Source: Paraburkholderia sacchari (GTDB lineage Bacteria > Pseudomonadota > Gammaproteobacteria > Burkholderiales > Burkholderiaceae). From it: a stretch of DNA of 64,000 nucleotides. Location: NCBI RefSeq assembly GCF_000785435.2, contig NZ_JTDB02000006.1, positions 186,001 through 250,000 of the forward strand. Direction: 5' to 3'. The first letter of the stretch is position 1, and each line of letters opens with the position of its first letter. The position numbers were made by a program, and so were the translations under genes. The notes beneath the pieces are model-generated. The model was not told the origin of the DNA, did no database searches, and saw nothing but the letters and a program-made list of their open reading frames with translations. Positions 1 through 8,852 of this stretch are shown piece by piece.

Positions 1-957
1 CTCCATTTCGGCGGGCACGATCGTATGAAAGATCGGATCGCGCCGATGCGTGACGGCCGTCACTTCGATGACTTCGCGTGCTTCCCTCGCGCTGTAGTAC
101 TTCGGAAACTCGCCGAACGGACCTTCCGGCTCGCGCACGTTCGGCAGAATGCGGCCTTCGATGACGATCTCCGCAACTGCCGGCACGTGCACGCCGTTCG
201 TCACGCATCGCGCGACAGGCAGCGGCGCACCGTGCAGCGCGCCTGCGATTTCGAGTTCGTCGTGATCGATCGGCGTGATCGCTTGCGACGCGAGCATCGT
301 CAAGGGATCGACGCCAATAACGATGGCGACGTCGAGCGCATCGCCCGCGGCTTCCGCGTCGCGCTGGAATGCGTAGAGATGACGCGGCAGCAGCAGGATC
401 GCCATGCGATCGGGGCCGTGCACCTGAATGCGGTTGATCGACACATTCTGCACGCCGGTGCGCGGATTGCGCGCGATCACGAGACCGGCGGTGATGTACG
501 GGCCGTTGTCGTGTTCGCTGTGCGTGGGAATGGGCAGCAGCGCGTGAAGATCGATATCGCTCGTATGCACTACTTGCTGACAGGGCGCGCCCTCACGTTG
601 AATCAATTTCGATGCGAGCGGCGCGGCGGCCGCAGCCGAAAAATGCGCGAGCAACGCGGACTCATCGACGCCCATCGCTTCCGCGATCCACGCGCGCCTG
701 GACATGAAGCCGCTCACGACGGGCATCGCATGTCCGCGCGGCTGCGTGAAAAAAGCAGCTTGTTCGCCGTCGAGCCGCTTTGCAATGGCGGCGAGTTCGT
801 GCTCGAGCGCGACGGGCTTGTCGATCGTCGCGACACGGCCGGTTTTCGCGAGATGCGCGAGCCAGTCGCGCAGCGACAGCGAGCCGGTGTCGGCGTGATC
901 CCGTGCCCAGGCGAATGAGGGATTGCCGTGCGTTGCGGCATCGCGTGTGTTCATCAT
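1..957 (-). CDS. UbiD family decarboxylase, N-terminal part (runs off window start)
   Basis: The minus-strand reading frame is open from two adjacent ATG codons (957 and 954) to the window edge, about 318 residues. GGAG lies just upstream; its spacing fits the second ATG better. The protein looks like the prenylated-FMN-dependent UbiD decarboxylase family: it has a segment reading NVSINRIQVHGPDRMAI followed later by EPEGPFGEF, which matches the cofactor/metal-binding core and conserved acidic motif of UbiD. Family members reversibly decarboxylate aromatic or unsaturated acids and need prFMN made by a UbiX partner, which is not in this window. The C-terminal third is missing because of the window end. 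The divergent LysR gene and the aldehyde dehydrogenase next door suggest aromatic acid/aldehyde catabolism, but the substrate is not known. Confidence 0.85.
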   Translation of the reverse strand, partial: MMNTRDAATHGNPSFAWARDHADTGSLSLRDWLAHLAKTGRVATIDKPVALEHELAAIAKRLDGEQAAFFTQPRGHAMPVVSGFMSRRAWIAEAMGVDESALLAHFSAAAAAPLASKLIQREGAPCQQVVHTSDIDLHALLPIPTHSEHDNGPYITAGLVIARNPRTGVQNVSINRIQVHGPDRMAILLLPRHLYAFQRDAEAAGDALDVAIVIGVDPLTMLASQAITPIDHDELEIAGALHGAPLPVARCVTNGVHVPAVAEIVIEGRILPNVREPEGPFGEFPKYYSAREAREVIEVTAVTHRRDPIFHTIVPAEME

Positions 958-1233
958 TGTCTCCATCTGTGTGCGCCTGCCATGGCAAGCGGATGGGATG
1001 GAGCGTAGCGGGATCGCACCATAACATCTAATACTGTTTACTGATGCGAAGGATCATTCGTTCTTATATCCGTGTTAGCCCGGATGACAGCACTCTTACA
1101 GTTACGTATCAATAGACCGATCGCGCACGCCCGTATGGAAGGGCGCGCCACGATAAGGCGCCCTGCACCGTCGACGAACGCAGGGTAATAATGTCACCGC
1201 ACCCCATTAGCGTCGCTGATGCCCCGAGGGAAC

Positions 1234-2175
1234 ATGGACCTCAAGCAAATCCAGTACTTCATCGCGCTGTTCGAGGACGGCTCGGTCACGCGCGCCGCGA
1301 AGCGGCTGAACATCGTGCAACCGGCCTTGAGCATGCAGATCGCGAAGCTGGAGGACGAGTTACATCAGCAGCTGTTCGAGCGCGGCGCAGACGGCATGGC
1401 GCCGACCGCCGCCGGACGGCTGATGTACCGCCTGTTTTTACCGATCATGCGCGACCTCGCCCACGCGCGGCAGCAACTCGTGCAGCGCGACGAAGTGGTG
1501 ACGGGCCATGTCGGCATCGGGTTGATCGCATCGGTGACGGAAAGCGTGCTCGCGGATTCGCTGTCGCGCTTTCACGCGCGTTACCCCGATGTCGAAGTCA
1601 CCGTCGCCGATGGCTACAGCGCGACCTTCATCGACTGGGTGGCGGGCGGCCAGCTCGATGCCGCCATCATCAACAAGCCGCGAGCGCGCCTTTCGCTCGA
1701 CTCGCGCCCGCTGCTCGACGAAGAGATGGTGCTCGCCACCAGCGCCGCGCATGGCCCCGACTTGCCGCATGCAATCGAACTCGCACAATTGCCCGAACTC
1801 GAACTGGTGCTGCCAACGAAGCGCCACGGCTTGCGCGGCGTGCTCGACAGCGCGGCGCAACACGAGGACGTGCTGCTCGCGCCGCGCTTCGAGATCGACG
1901 TGCTCTCGACGATTCTCAAGTTCGTCGAGCACACGCGCTTCGCGACGATCCTGCCGCGCATCGTCGTGGAGCGTGCCGCACGGCACGGCACGTTGCGCGC
2001 GCGCCCGATCCTCGCGCCGCGTATCGTCCGGCACATTCTCTGCGTGAGCCATCCGCGCCGCCCATTGAGCGCGGCGGCGGAGGCGTTGATCGCGACCATC
2101 GGCGACGAGTTGCATCGGGCGTCGGCCATTACGGGCGACGAGCCCTCAAACGACACGAAGGAATGCTCAGCATGA
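1234..2175 (+). CDS. LysR-type transcriptional regulator
   Basis: A 313-residue LysR regulator. The N-terminal helix-turn-helix is clear (MDLKQIQYF..., then AAKRLNIVQPALSMQIAKLE), followed by an effector-binding domain. I chose the ATG at 1234 because GAGGG sits directly before it; an in-frame ATG at 1219 would add five residues but has no better ribosome site. The gene is divergent from the UbiD gene across about 275 bp and overlaps the downstream aldehyde dehydrogenase by ATGA, so it is cotranscribed with the latter and probably controls both directions. The inducer is unknown; an aromatic acid is an inference from neighbours only. Confidence 0.88.
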   Translation: MDLKQIQYFIALFEDGSVTRAAKRLNIVQPALSMQIAKLEDELHQQLFERGADGMAPTAAGRLMYRLFLPIMRDLAHARQQLVQRDEVVTGHVGIGLIASVTESVLADSLSRFHARYPDVEVTVADGYSATFIDWVAGGQLDAAIINKPRARLSLDSRPLLDEEMVLATSAAHGPDLPHAIELAQLPELELVLPTKRHGLRGVLDSAAQHEDVLLAPRFEIDVLSTILKFVEHTRFATILPRIVVERAARHGTLRARPILAPRIVRHILCVSHPRRPLSAAAEALIATIGDELHRASAITGDEPSNDTKECSA

Positions 2176-3611
2176 ATGCACGACACTGGATTGCCGGCGA
2201 ATGGACGGGCATGCCCAACATCGACAGCATCGATCCCGCAACGGGCGAGGCCGTCGGCCAGTTCGCCGACGGCGGCGCGGTCGAAGCCGATGCCGCCATC
2301 GCCGCTGCTCGGCACGTGTTCGATCGCACGGCATGGGCGCAGGACGCGCGTCTGCGCCAGGACGTGTTGCTCGGCTGGGCTTCAGCGCTCGAAGCCGAAC
2401 GCGACATGCTCGCGACGCTGCTCACGCGCGAAAACGGCAAGGCGATCGCGCAATCGCGCGGCGAGATTGCGGGCGCGATATCGGAAGTACGCTATTACGC
2501 GGGGCTCGCGCGGCATATTGCCGGGCACGTGCTCGAACCGGAACCGGGCACGATATCGACGATGCTGCGCGAAGCGGCCGGCGTTGCGGCGATCATCGTG
2601 CCGTGGAATGCGCCCGCCGTGCTGCTCGTGCGCTCGCTCGCGCCCGCACTGGCAGCCGGCTGCACGGCGATCGTCAAACCGGCGGCGCAGACGTCGCTGC
2701 TCACGACCGCGATGTTGCGCTGCTTCGAACGCACGGCGTTGCCTGAAGGCGCCGTGAACCTCGTCAACGAACGGGGACACACGGCCAGCCAGCGGCTCGT
2801 GGATTCTCACGACGTCGACGTGGTGAGCTTCACGGGATCGACGGCAACGGGCAAGAAGATCATGGCGGCCGCTGCCGACAGCATGAAGAAGCTGTCGCTC
2901 GAACTTGGCGGCAAGTCATGCTGCGTCGTTTTCGACGATGCCGATATTGCGGCGATAGCGCCGCGTCTCGCGCGCGCCGCGACGATCATCTCCGGGCAGC
3001 AATGCACGGCGGCGCGCCGCGTGCTGGTTCATGCGTCGCGCGCCGCGGAGATGCGCGAGCACCTCGCGTCGGCGCTTGCGTCGCTGAGGGTCGGACCGGG
3101 CATCGATCCGGCAACGGATATCGGCGCGCTCATCGACGGCACGACGCGCGATGCGGTGCAACAGACGATCGAGCGCGCGTGCGGGATGGCCGAGCGCGTG
3201 CTGCTGCGAGGCACTTGCTCGGGGCATGCGTTTCTGTCTCCGACTCTCGTCGAACATGGCGATCCCAAGGCGTTCTTCTGTCAAGACGAGATCTTTGGCC
3301 CGTTCGTTACGCTGGAAGTCTTTGAGAACGAAATGGAAGCGATCGACAAAGCCAACGACACGGTCTTCGGTCTCTCGGCAAGCGTATGGACGCACGACGG
3401 AGCGCGCGCGTTGCGCGTCGCGCGTGCGCTGCGCAACGGCACTGTGTGGATCAACGACCACAACAAGCTTTTCGCCGAAGCCGAAACGGGCGGGTATCGC
3501 CAGAGCGGACTGGGTCGGCTGCACGGCTACGATGCGCTTGCGGACTTCACCGAGTTGAAGCACATCTGCATGCAGGCCGGCGTTGCGGAACGTATCGCGC
3601 CGTTGCGGTGA
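2172..3611 (+). CDS. NAD(P)-dependent aldehyde dehydrogenase
   Basis: A 479-residue aldehyde dehydrogenase superfamily protein that oxidises an aldehyde to its carboxylic acid. The catalytic set is complete: Asn146 in VPWNAPA, general-base Glu244 in LELGGK, nucleophile Cys278 in SGQQCTAARR, and the EIFGP motif near residue 375. The ATG at 2172 overlaps the LysR stop codon (ATGA) and has AAGGA nine bases upstream. The frame also stays open far upstream, but that part is antisense-like low-quality sequence inside the LysR gene and was discarded. Together with UbiD it suggests processing of an aromatic acid/aldehyde; vanillin- or benzaldehyde-type substrates are possible but not shown. Confidence 0.9.
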   Translation: MNARHWIAGEWTGMPNIDSIDPATGEAVGQFADGGAVEADAAIAAARHVFDRTAWAQDARLRQDVLLGWASALEAERDMLATLLTRENGKAIAQSRGEIAGAISEVRYYAGLARHIAGHVLEPEPGTISTMLREAAGVAAIIVPWNAPAVLLVRSLAPALAAGCTAIVKPAAQTSLLTTAMLRCFERTALPEGAVNLVNERGHTASQRLVDSHDVDVVSFTGSTATGKKIMAAAADSMKKLSLELGGKSCCVVFDDADIAAIAPRLARAATIISGQQCTAARRVLVHASRAAEMREHLASALASLRVGPGIDPATDIGALIDGTTRDAVQQTIERACGMAERVLLRGTCSGHAFLSPTLVEHGDPKAFFCQDEIFGPFVTLEVFENEMEAIDKANDTVFGLSASVWTHDGARALRVARALRNGTVWINDHNKLFAEAETGGYRQSGLGRLHGYDALADFTELKHICMQAGVAERIAPLR

Positions 3612-4031
3612 ATGGCATGGAGGCGAGTCAATGGACAACTTGATCTCGAAGTCCTGAAAAGCAGTGCGCGATGGCTGGCAGACGGGCATCGCGTGCTGCT
3701 GGTGACGGTGGTGAAGACATGGGGATCGTCGCCGCGTCCCGTAGGCGCGATGCTCGCCGTGCGCGCCGATGGGCATGTGGCCGGGTCGGGGTCGGGCGGA
3801 TGCATCGAAGACGATCTGATCGATCGCGTGCGGCAGCGAGGCCTCGAACAGGAAAGGCCGCAGGCGTTGAAGTACGGCGTCAGCGCGCAAGAGGCGCACC
3901 GCTTCGGCCTGCATTGTGGTGGCATTGCGTCGGGCTCCATGGACGGCGACGACCGTGTAGGGTCGACCTTCGCCTGCAGGCAAGCCGACGAGCCCCATTC
4001 AGAAGCTGATATCGCAGGCGAATGGGATTGA
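3612..4031 (+). pseudogene. xdhC/coxI-family remnant (N-terminal domain only)
   Basis: Residues 10-110 match the start of XdhC-type molybdenum-cofactor insertion factors: GHRVLLVTVVKTWGSSPRP, PVGAMLAV, GSGSGGCIEDDLI and a truncated FGLHCGG. Intact family members are about 280-340 residues. Here homology stops near 3930 and continues as unrelated sequence to a stop at 4031. The natural start seems to be ATG 3631, seven bases after a GGAGG at 3619-3623, but that codon reads out of frame (MDNLIS then a stop). One deleted base near 3637 would restore MDNLDLEVL. The in-frame ATG at 3612 abuts the dehydrogenase stop. I therefore call it broken at both ends. No molybdenum hydroxylase genes are near. 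Confidence 0.75.
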
Positions 4032-4133
4032 CCGGTAGAACAATCTCGATGCATGCGGCGCTAGAATTGTATTTGGCGTCGGTCCATTCCACGGAACCAA
4101 ACGCGCATCCCGATCCAACAACGGCAGGCAACC

Positions 4134-4883
4134 ATGAACACTCACTACGCGTGTTTCGTTCGTCCGGCGCTGGCCACTCTTTGCGCGGCTTCCATCGCAA
4201 CACTCGCGGCATGCGGCGGCGGCAGCGTCTGCATCGGCAACGGTTGCGGCGCAATCGTGACGCCAAATTTCACGATATCCGGCACGGCCGCCACCGGTAG
4301 AGCGCTCGCGAACGCGACGGTGAGCTTCAGTTGTGTGCAGGGCTCGGGATCCACCCTGTCCGACGGCGGTGGACACTACACGATCACGCACAATGCCACG
4401 CCTCCCTGTATCCTCACTGTGACCTCTGCTGGCATGAGCCTGCATTCGCTGGCATTTGCCGACGGCACCTTCAATACGACGCCAGAGACCGAACTGATGT
4501 TTGTCTACATCGCTGCGCAACTCGGCACGAGCGTGAGCGGTCTGATAGCGGGCTTCCCGACCAACTCACAGTACCAGCAGGTGCTGGCAAACCAGGCCGA
4601 CGTGCAGGCTGCGCAATCGGCAGTTGTCACGAATCTACAGCAGCGCTATGCGCTGACGCTGACGGCACCGGCGTTTCTAACGACATCCTTTACGGTTGGC
4701 CAAGCAGGTGTCGACAGCGATCTGGCCGCGCTAGCGGCAGCAGGGGCTATCGACGCCAATGGCATGCCCGATCAGGCCGCCGTCTCGCTGCTGTCCGCGG
4801 CGGGCCTCGCCCATCCGCTTACAGCGACGTCCGCACCTTCTTCCGGCAATGGCGGTGCTGGCAGCAGCACCGGAATGATGTGA
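4134..4883 (+). CDS. Putative lipoprotein of unknown function
   Basis: A 249-residue protein with a type II signal peptide: a basic/hydrophobic N-terminus ending in the lipobox LAAC with Cys27, followed by a glycine-rich linker. Residues 45-120 (FTISGTAATGRALANATVSF) resemble the beta-sandwich carboxypeptidase-regulatory-like repeats found on many secreted proteins. The C-terminus is Ala/Ser/Gly-rich and ends STGMM. It should be anchored in the outer membrane or periplasm. No catalytic motif is seen and no neighbour gives a function. The ribosome site upstream (GGCAGG) is weak, so the start rests on the signal peptide. Confidence 0.7.
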   Translation: MNTHYACFVRPALATLCAASIATLAACGGGSVCIGNGCGAIVTPNFTISGTAATGRALANATVSFSCVQGSGSTLSDGGGHYTITHNATPPCILTVTSAGMSLHSLAFADGTFNTTPETELMFVYIAAQLGTSVSGLIAGFPTNSQYQQVLANQADVQAAQSAVVTNLQQRYALTLTAPAFLTTSFTVGQAGVDSDLAALAAAGAIDANGMPDQAAVSLLSAAGLAHPLTATSAPSSGNGGAGSSTGMM

Positions 4884-5141
4884 CGCGCGGTGATCCGGGG
4901 GCCATGAAAGGGCTGCACGTCGCAGTGGAAGAAGAAGGAAGCAAGGCGCGTTCCCTGCTGGTTTTGTGAGGCCTACAATTCAGTTCGCGTATTCTTTTTC
5001 GGATCTGCTCTCACACGGCCGATGGCGACGTCGATTTGCGGATCATCCGGCCACTTCATCCGACACCGGCGAGGCGGCGCGGCTTCGGGATCGTTCGTCA
5101 GTCATGCATCGATGATGAGAAGTTTTCGGTTGCTCGGTCGA

Positions 5142-5954
5142 TCAACCTGGCGCTAGCCATCTTCTGGCCAGATCGAGGAGGCTCAGAACGACTTCAAAAC
5201 AGATTAGCCCGATTACATACCATTCCAGTTTGTGGATTTTCTTGTTCTCCACGATATCCGCCAAGGTTTGCACGGTGTCCGAGATCAGAGTCAGTTTGCG
5301 CTCCAGTGCCGCGTGACGCTCATGGAGTTCAAATTCATCTTCGAGGGCGGCGTACAGGCCGCCGAGGGAGGGAAAGTCCCAAAGGATTTCCGGTTTGTCA
5401 CCGATTTCGGCACGGCCAACCATGCGGTGCTCGATTAGTATCAAATTGCCCATCTTCGAAAAGAGTGATTTTGAATCTGCACTGACCTTTCCCGAGTTCG
5501 CCAGTTCTATCGCGACGGGAGCAATCCCGTCAAATTTCCACGCGACCTCTTTCTCATACAGTGACAAGACCAGGCTTTTCCCGAGTACATCTGCGATTAT
5601 CTGTATTTTCTCAAGTGTGATCCTGTCCAGCGACACGGCGTCGCTTTGCACCCCCTGGTTGGGTTTTCCACTGTAAATGTCGAGTTCTTCAACTTGGGGG
5701 CTGCCGTAAGCGTTGGTTATGATGTTTTTGAGCGTATCAATAAAGGCTGTTTCATCGTCGGTACTTACCCCAAAAAATACGACGACACCATAGCGAAACA
5801 GAACAGCCACGCCATTGTCGGACCCGACCATCAGTGTCAGCGGCGTGGTCCCAATTGGATTAGCAATCTTGTAGTTTTTCAACTCAAGCCGGTCTCCAAC
5901 CAGGCGCGCGCGGGCCTTCACGTGTTGCCTGGACTCGAGAGCGAGCTGGTTCAT
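5142..5954 (-). CDS. RMD1/YagE (DUF155) family protein
   Basis: A 270-residue DUF155 protein. The diagnostic features are RYGVVVFFG near residue 54 and the long conserved block LIEHRMVGRAEIGDKPE with EDEFELHERHAALERKL at 170-220. A coiled-coil-like stretch and one membrane-spanning helix (WYVIGLICFEVVLSLL) follow at the C-terminus. This is the family of yeast Rmd1 and mitochondrial RMND1; bacterial members are membrane-attached proteins of unknown function. The gene is clearly less GC-rich than its surroundings and stands alone, which hints at horizontal acquisition. The start is the ATG at 5954; no strong ribosome site was seen. Confidence 0.82.
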   Translation of the reverse strand: MNQLALESRQHVKARARLVGDRLELKNYKIANPIGTTPLTLMVGSDNGVAVLFRYGVVVFFGVSTDDETAFIDTLKNIITNAYGSPQVEELDIYSGKPNQGVQSDAVSLDRITLEKIQIIADVLGKSLVLSLYEKEVAWKFDGIAPVAIELANSGKVSADSKSLFSKMGNLILIEHRMVGRAEIGDKPEILWDFPSLGGLYAALEDEFELHERHAALERKLTLISDTVQTLADIVENKKIHKLEWYVIGLICFEVVLSLLDLARRWLAPG

Positions 5955-6430
5955 GTTCTACGCACAAAAGAGGCTCGGTCCGCTAGAGAAACTTGAGGTT
6001 GCGGATTTTGCCAGGCGCGATGGATTCCTGAGGTGCGCTAGCGAGGCTGTCCTCATAGCTGACGCGGATTCCCATGATTGATCTGCTTTTTGACACGGTC
6101 ACTGATGCCGCGCCCGGCACGGACATCGACACGAACGTGTCGAACGTTCTACCGGGAGTGTAATGCGTGTGAGGCTACGCTGGAATACTCTCACCGGCCG
6201 GAAGTCCGCGTGCATGTGGCAGCGACGCGCTGGCAGGCGGCGCCGCACGCAACGACAGCTTTATCCGATATGCGGGACGACCCGAATTGATGGGCCAGGG
6301 AAGCTGCGCCTACCATCAAGTCCCTCGCGCTATCTCGCAGCGCGTGCACCGCCGGCAGCGCATCGTCAAAAGCGCGCGCTTCAGCCGACACAATCCATAC
6401 AGCACCTACTCGAGCTATCAGGAGGCAAGC
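5955..6430. other. Intergenic stretch, no supported gene
   Basis: About 475 bases without a recognisable gene. A 29-codon reading frame (6075-6164, plus strand) could encode a tiny peptide but has no homology I recognise and no convincing ribosome site. Confidence 0.5.
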
Positions 6431-6625
6431 ATGCTTAGCGCCCACGAATTTGCGACATTGATGCTGGTAAGGGACTCGGCCGACCATATTGCGGACCGGG
6501 AAGAACTCGATACATTGCTTGAACGCCAGCTGGTCGCCCTGGAAAGGCTTGACGGCGACACAGTGCGGCCTCGCGTTACGCAAGACGGCGATTCACTCCT
6601 TCATGCCCTCGCGCGCCTGCATTGA
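6431..6625 (+). CDS. Small conserved hypothetical protein (64 aa)
   Basis: The start is fixed by AGGAGG six bases before the ATG at 6431. The product begins MLSAHEFATLMLVRDSADH and is acidic in the middle (REELDTLLERQLVALERL, likely one helix), ending in DSLLHALARLH. It resembles small Burkholderiales proteins of about 65 residues that recur in several copies per genome. No function is known. It has no signal peptide or membrane segment, so it should be cytoplasmic. Confidence 0.7.
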   Translation: MLSAHEFATLMLVRDSADHIADREELDTLLERQLVALERLDGDTVRPRVTQDGDSLLHALARLH

Positions 6626-7139
6626 CACGCTGCGATCCAGGGCGAGTGAGTGGACAGTGTGATGCCCGACGCGTTGCCAACAGCTCCTTCAACATCTGTC
6701 AGGTGGCCCAACACTGTTTTCCGTGCGCTAGACGGGTTCGATCTGTGAGGTTGGTGCGCTGCCTACAACAGCCGCAGCCAGATAGGCCGAATTCACCAAA
6801 GCGCACTTCAACGTCGCACGCATTCGCGAAGCCCCAGGTCACTTTCCGCACGCAATTCGGCATTTCAACAACCCGTACGTGATCCTCCAAAAATCGCAGT
6901 TCATGTGAGCCCTTGCTCTGGATGCCGTGCGCGGCTGCAATACCACTGCAGACATTGCCGACTTCGGCAGTTCGTACTGCGTATCTCCTGCTGATCAATG
7001 ACCTGGTTTGCGCAGAGCCTTCGAAGGCTGCTTTTGCCCGGCCAGGTCGACGATCACCCGCTCGATATTTCAACTTGGCTAAAAGCAGACATTACAATTT
7101 AGCCACTACAGTATCAAAATCCGACTCCCAACCCGCCGT
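6626..7139. other. Degenerate stretch, no supported gene
   Basis: No complete gene is visible. A minus-strand frame at 6699-7073 gives a protein-like central segment (residues 55-95) but I recognise no family, and its ends look random. Base composition is lower in GC than the neighbours. It is probably eroded accessory DNA. Confidence 0.4.
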
Positions 7140-7266
7140 GCAGGATTTTGGTGGGAACGGATCGTTGATGCTTATGCTGCATGGTGCCGGGCGCTCCTCT
7201 GCAGACTGGCATCCGACGGTCAGGGCGCTCGTCGAGCATTCGCACGTTGTCACGATGGACCTGTGA
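7140..7266 (+). pseudogene. Alpha/beta-hydrolase remnant (first strand and oxyanion loop only)
   Basis: The plus-strand frame reads GGNGSLMLMLHGAGRSSADW and then ALVEHSHVVTMDL before a stop at 7264-7266. This is the typical opening of alpha/beta hydrolases, with the HG oxyanion-hole motif and the next beta strand. The nucleophile elbow and the remaining 200 or so residues are absent. It is a fragment that cannot form an enzyme. Confidence 0.5.
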
Positions 7267-7489
7267 GGTTGCCCGTGAATTTTGTATCCGCTAACCAAAG
7301 CAACGTGGCGCGTCTGGGTGCTATGCAAGCACCATCCAGATTCGTTCTATGGATTCGCCGCACAACTGACGGACTGCGTTTCCGCTGCTTTGGTAATGGC
7401 GGCGGCCACATGCGCTTCGGCATCGAGCAGCGAGTGCAGCGTCACCTGATCGCTGCGCGCCGCTTGCCACGACGCCGTGGTGCGCCGCG

Positions 7490-7710
7490 CTCGTGGTCGT
7501 GGATCGTTGAACGCACCAACGGATAGATCTGCGTGTCCCAGCGGCGGCCGTTGAACACGCCGTAATGGCCCACGCCCGTCTGCACATGGTGCGTCTTCGT
7601 GTAAGGGCGCAGTCCCGAGCAAAGTTCCTGTGCGGCGACCGTCTGGCCAACGGCACAGATATCGTCCTTTTCTCCTTCGATCGTGAGCAGCGCGGTGCGC
7701 CGGATCGCGT
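7490..7710 (-). pseudogene. Intracellular PHB depolymerase (PhaZ) C-terminal remnant
   Basis: The minus frame contains AIRRTALLTIEGEKDDICAV, then AAQELC, KTHHVQTGVGHYGVFNGRRW and IYPLVRSTI. This is the highly conserved C-terminal block of polyhydroxyalkanoate depolymerases, including the catalytic Asp and His region. The N-terminal 300 or so residues with the nucleophile are missing and the frame diverges on both sides. It is a relic of PHB-mobilisation genes that are usually intact elsewhere in Burkholderiales. Confidence 0.75.
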
Positions 7711-7882
7711 GCGGTTCCCCTCTGCGTATTCGCCCGCTTCCTGCGTGCCGCAAAGTGGTGCCCCTCGCTAACATCTTCGGTGCATGGAAGGTGCGATGTA
7801 CGCGTTCGGTGCACGCTGGAGCGGCCACCCTTCGCGCGCCGCTTTGCTTTATCACTGCGTCCTTTGCGCCCGGGAGTTCCGC

Positions 7883-8542
7883 ATGAGCCAGACCAATACG
7901 ACAATGACAATCAGCAGCCGCAACTATTCATCGTGGTCCATGCGCGGCTGGCTGCTGGCCAAACTTGCCGGACTCGAATTCGAAACGGTTACCGTGCCGA
8001 TCGACAACGCCGCGGCACGCGCGGAACTGCTGCTACTCTCGCCCTCCATTCTCGTGCCCTGCCTGCGCCACGACGGCATCGAGGTCTGGGACACGCTCGC
8101 GATATGCGAATACCTGAACGAAATCCGGCCGCAGGCGCAGCTCCTGCCCGCGGAGCGCACCGCGCGCGCGCATTGCCGTTCGGTCTGCGGAGAGATGCAT
8201 TCGGGCTTCAGCGCACTGCGCTCGGCCCTGCCCATGAACCTGCGCGGCCACTTTCCGGGCTTCCGTGTCTGGTCGCGGGCGCAGGACGACATTGGGCGCA
8301 TTGTGGCGATCTGGCGCGAATGCCTGCAAAAATATGGCGGTCCCTGGCTCTTCGGCGAGATCGGCGCTGCCGACGCGATGTACGCCCCCGTCGTCACGCG
8401 CTTGCTCACCTACGACGTGCCGATCGATCCCGACATCGCCGAATACTGCATGCGTGTGCTTAAGCAGCCTCATGTTGCCGAATGGATTGCAGCAGCAAAG
8501 GCCGAAACCGAGGATATCGACGAACTCGACATGGAGTTCTGA
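7883..8542 (+). CDS. Glutathione S-transferase family protein
   Basis: A 219-residue cytosolic GST. The N-terminal thioredoxin-like domain starts MTISSRNYSSWSMRGWLLAK, with a likely catalytic Ser/Tyr in the NYSSWS motif, the cis-proline region LVPCL near residue 53 and the glutathione-contacting segment EVWDTLAICEYL. An all-helical C-terminal domain follows. GGGAG seven bases upstream supports the ATG at 7883; the frame opens earlier but without homology. It likely conjugates glutathione to electrophiles or acts in small-molecule metabolism. Both sides are eroded, so nothing points to a pathway. Confidence 0.88.
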   Translation: MSQTNTTMTISSRNYSSWSMRGWLLAKLAGLEFETVTVPIDNAAARAELLLLSPSILVPCLRHDGIEVWDTLAICEYLNEIRPQAQLLPAERTARAHCRSVCGEMHSGFSALRSALPMNLRGHFPGFRVWSRAQDDIGRIVAIWRECLQKYGGPWLFGEIGAADAMYAPVVTRLLTYDVPIDPDIAEYCMRVLKQPHVAEWIAAAKAETEDIDELDMEF

Positions 8543-8852
8543 GCGCCCCCTGCGCACCAACGGCGAGATCCAGGGTACGCATCGCAGGAGATCGAGCGAC
8601 ACCGGCGTAATGAGCCTGTAGTTGAATGGGCACACCGTTCCTGCGAGAGCCATCTTGAGCATTCCTATTCATAGCGGAGTGCGTGCGCCTCACTCCAATC
8701 TTGTTGCCGATGGTCGTGGCAGCCGGGAATCTCCGGTCGTCTAGTGGTATCAAAATTACTTGCTCCGACGGGAGTGACGCGAGGTGATCTGGTGTGGGCG
8801 GATCAACGAGTGTTTCCTGCTTCCTCCCCGCCGCCAGTTCGTTCCGATGCGG
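8543..8852. other. Intergenic stretch, nothing recognised
   Basis: About 310 bases between the convergent GST and LysR genes. I see no gene, clear terminator hairpin or repeat. Confidence 0.5.

Noticed and set aside
1191-2171. N-terminal extension of the aldehyde dehydrogenase through the LysR gene
   Set aside because: The extension is an out-of-frame reading of LysR; the dehydrogenase has its own ATG and ribosome site at 2172.
8600-8760. Possible small RNA or tRNA-like segment after the GST gene
   Set aside because: No consistent stem set or terminator could be built.
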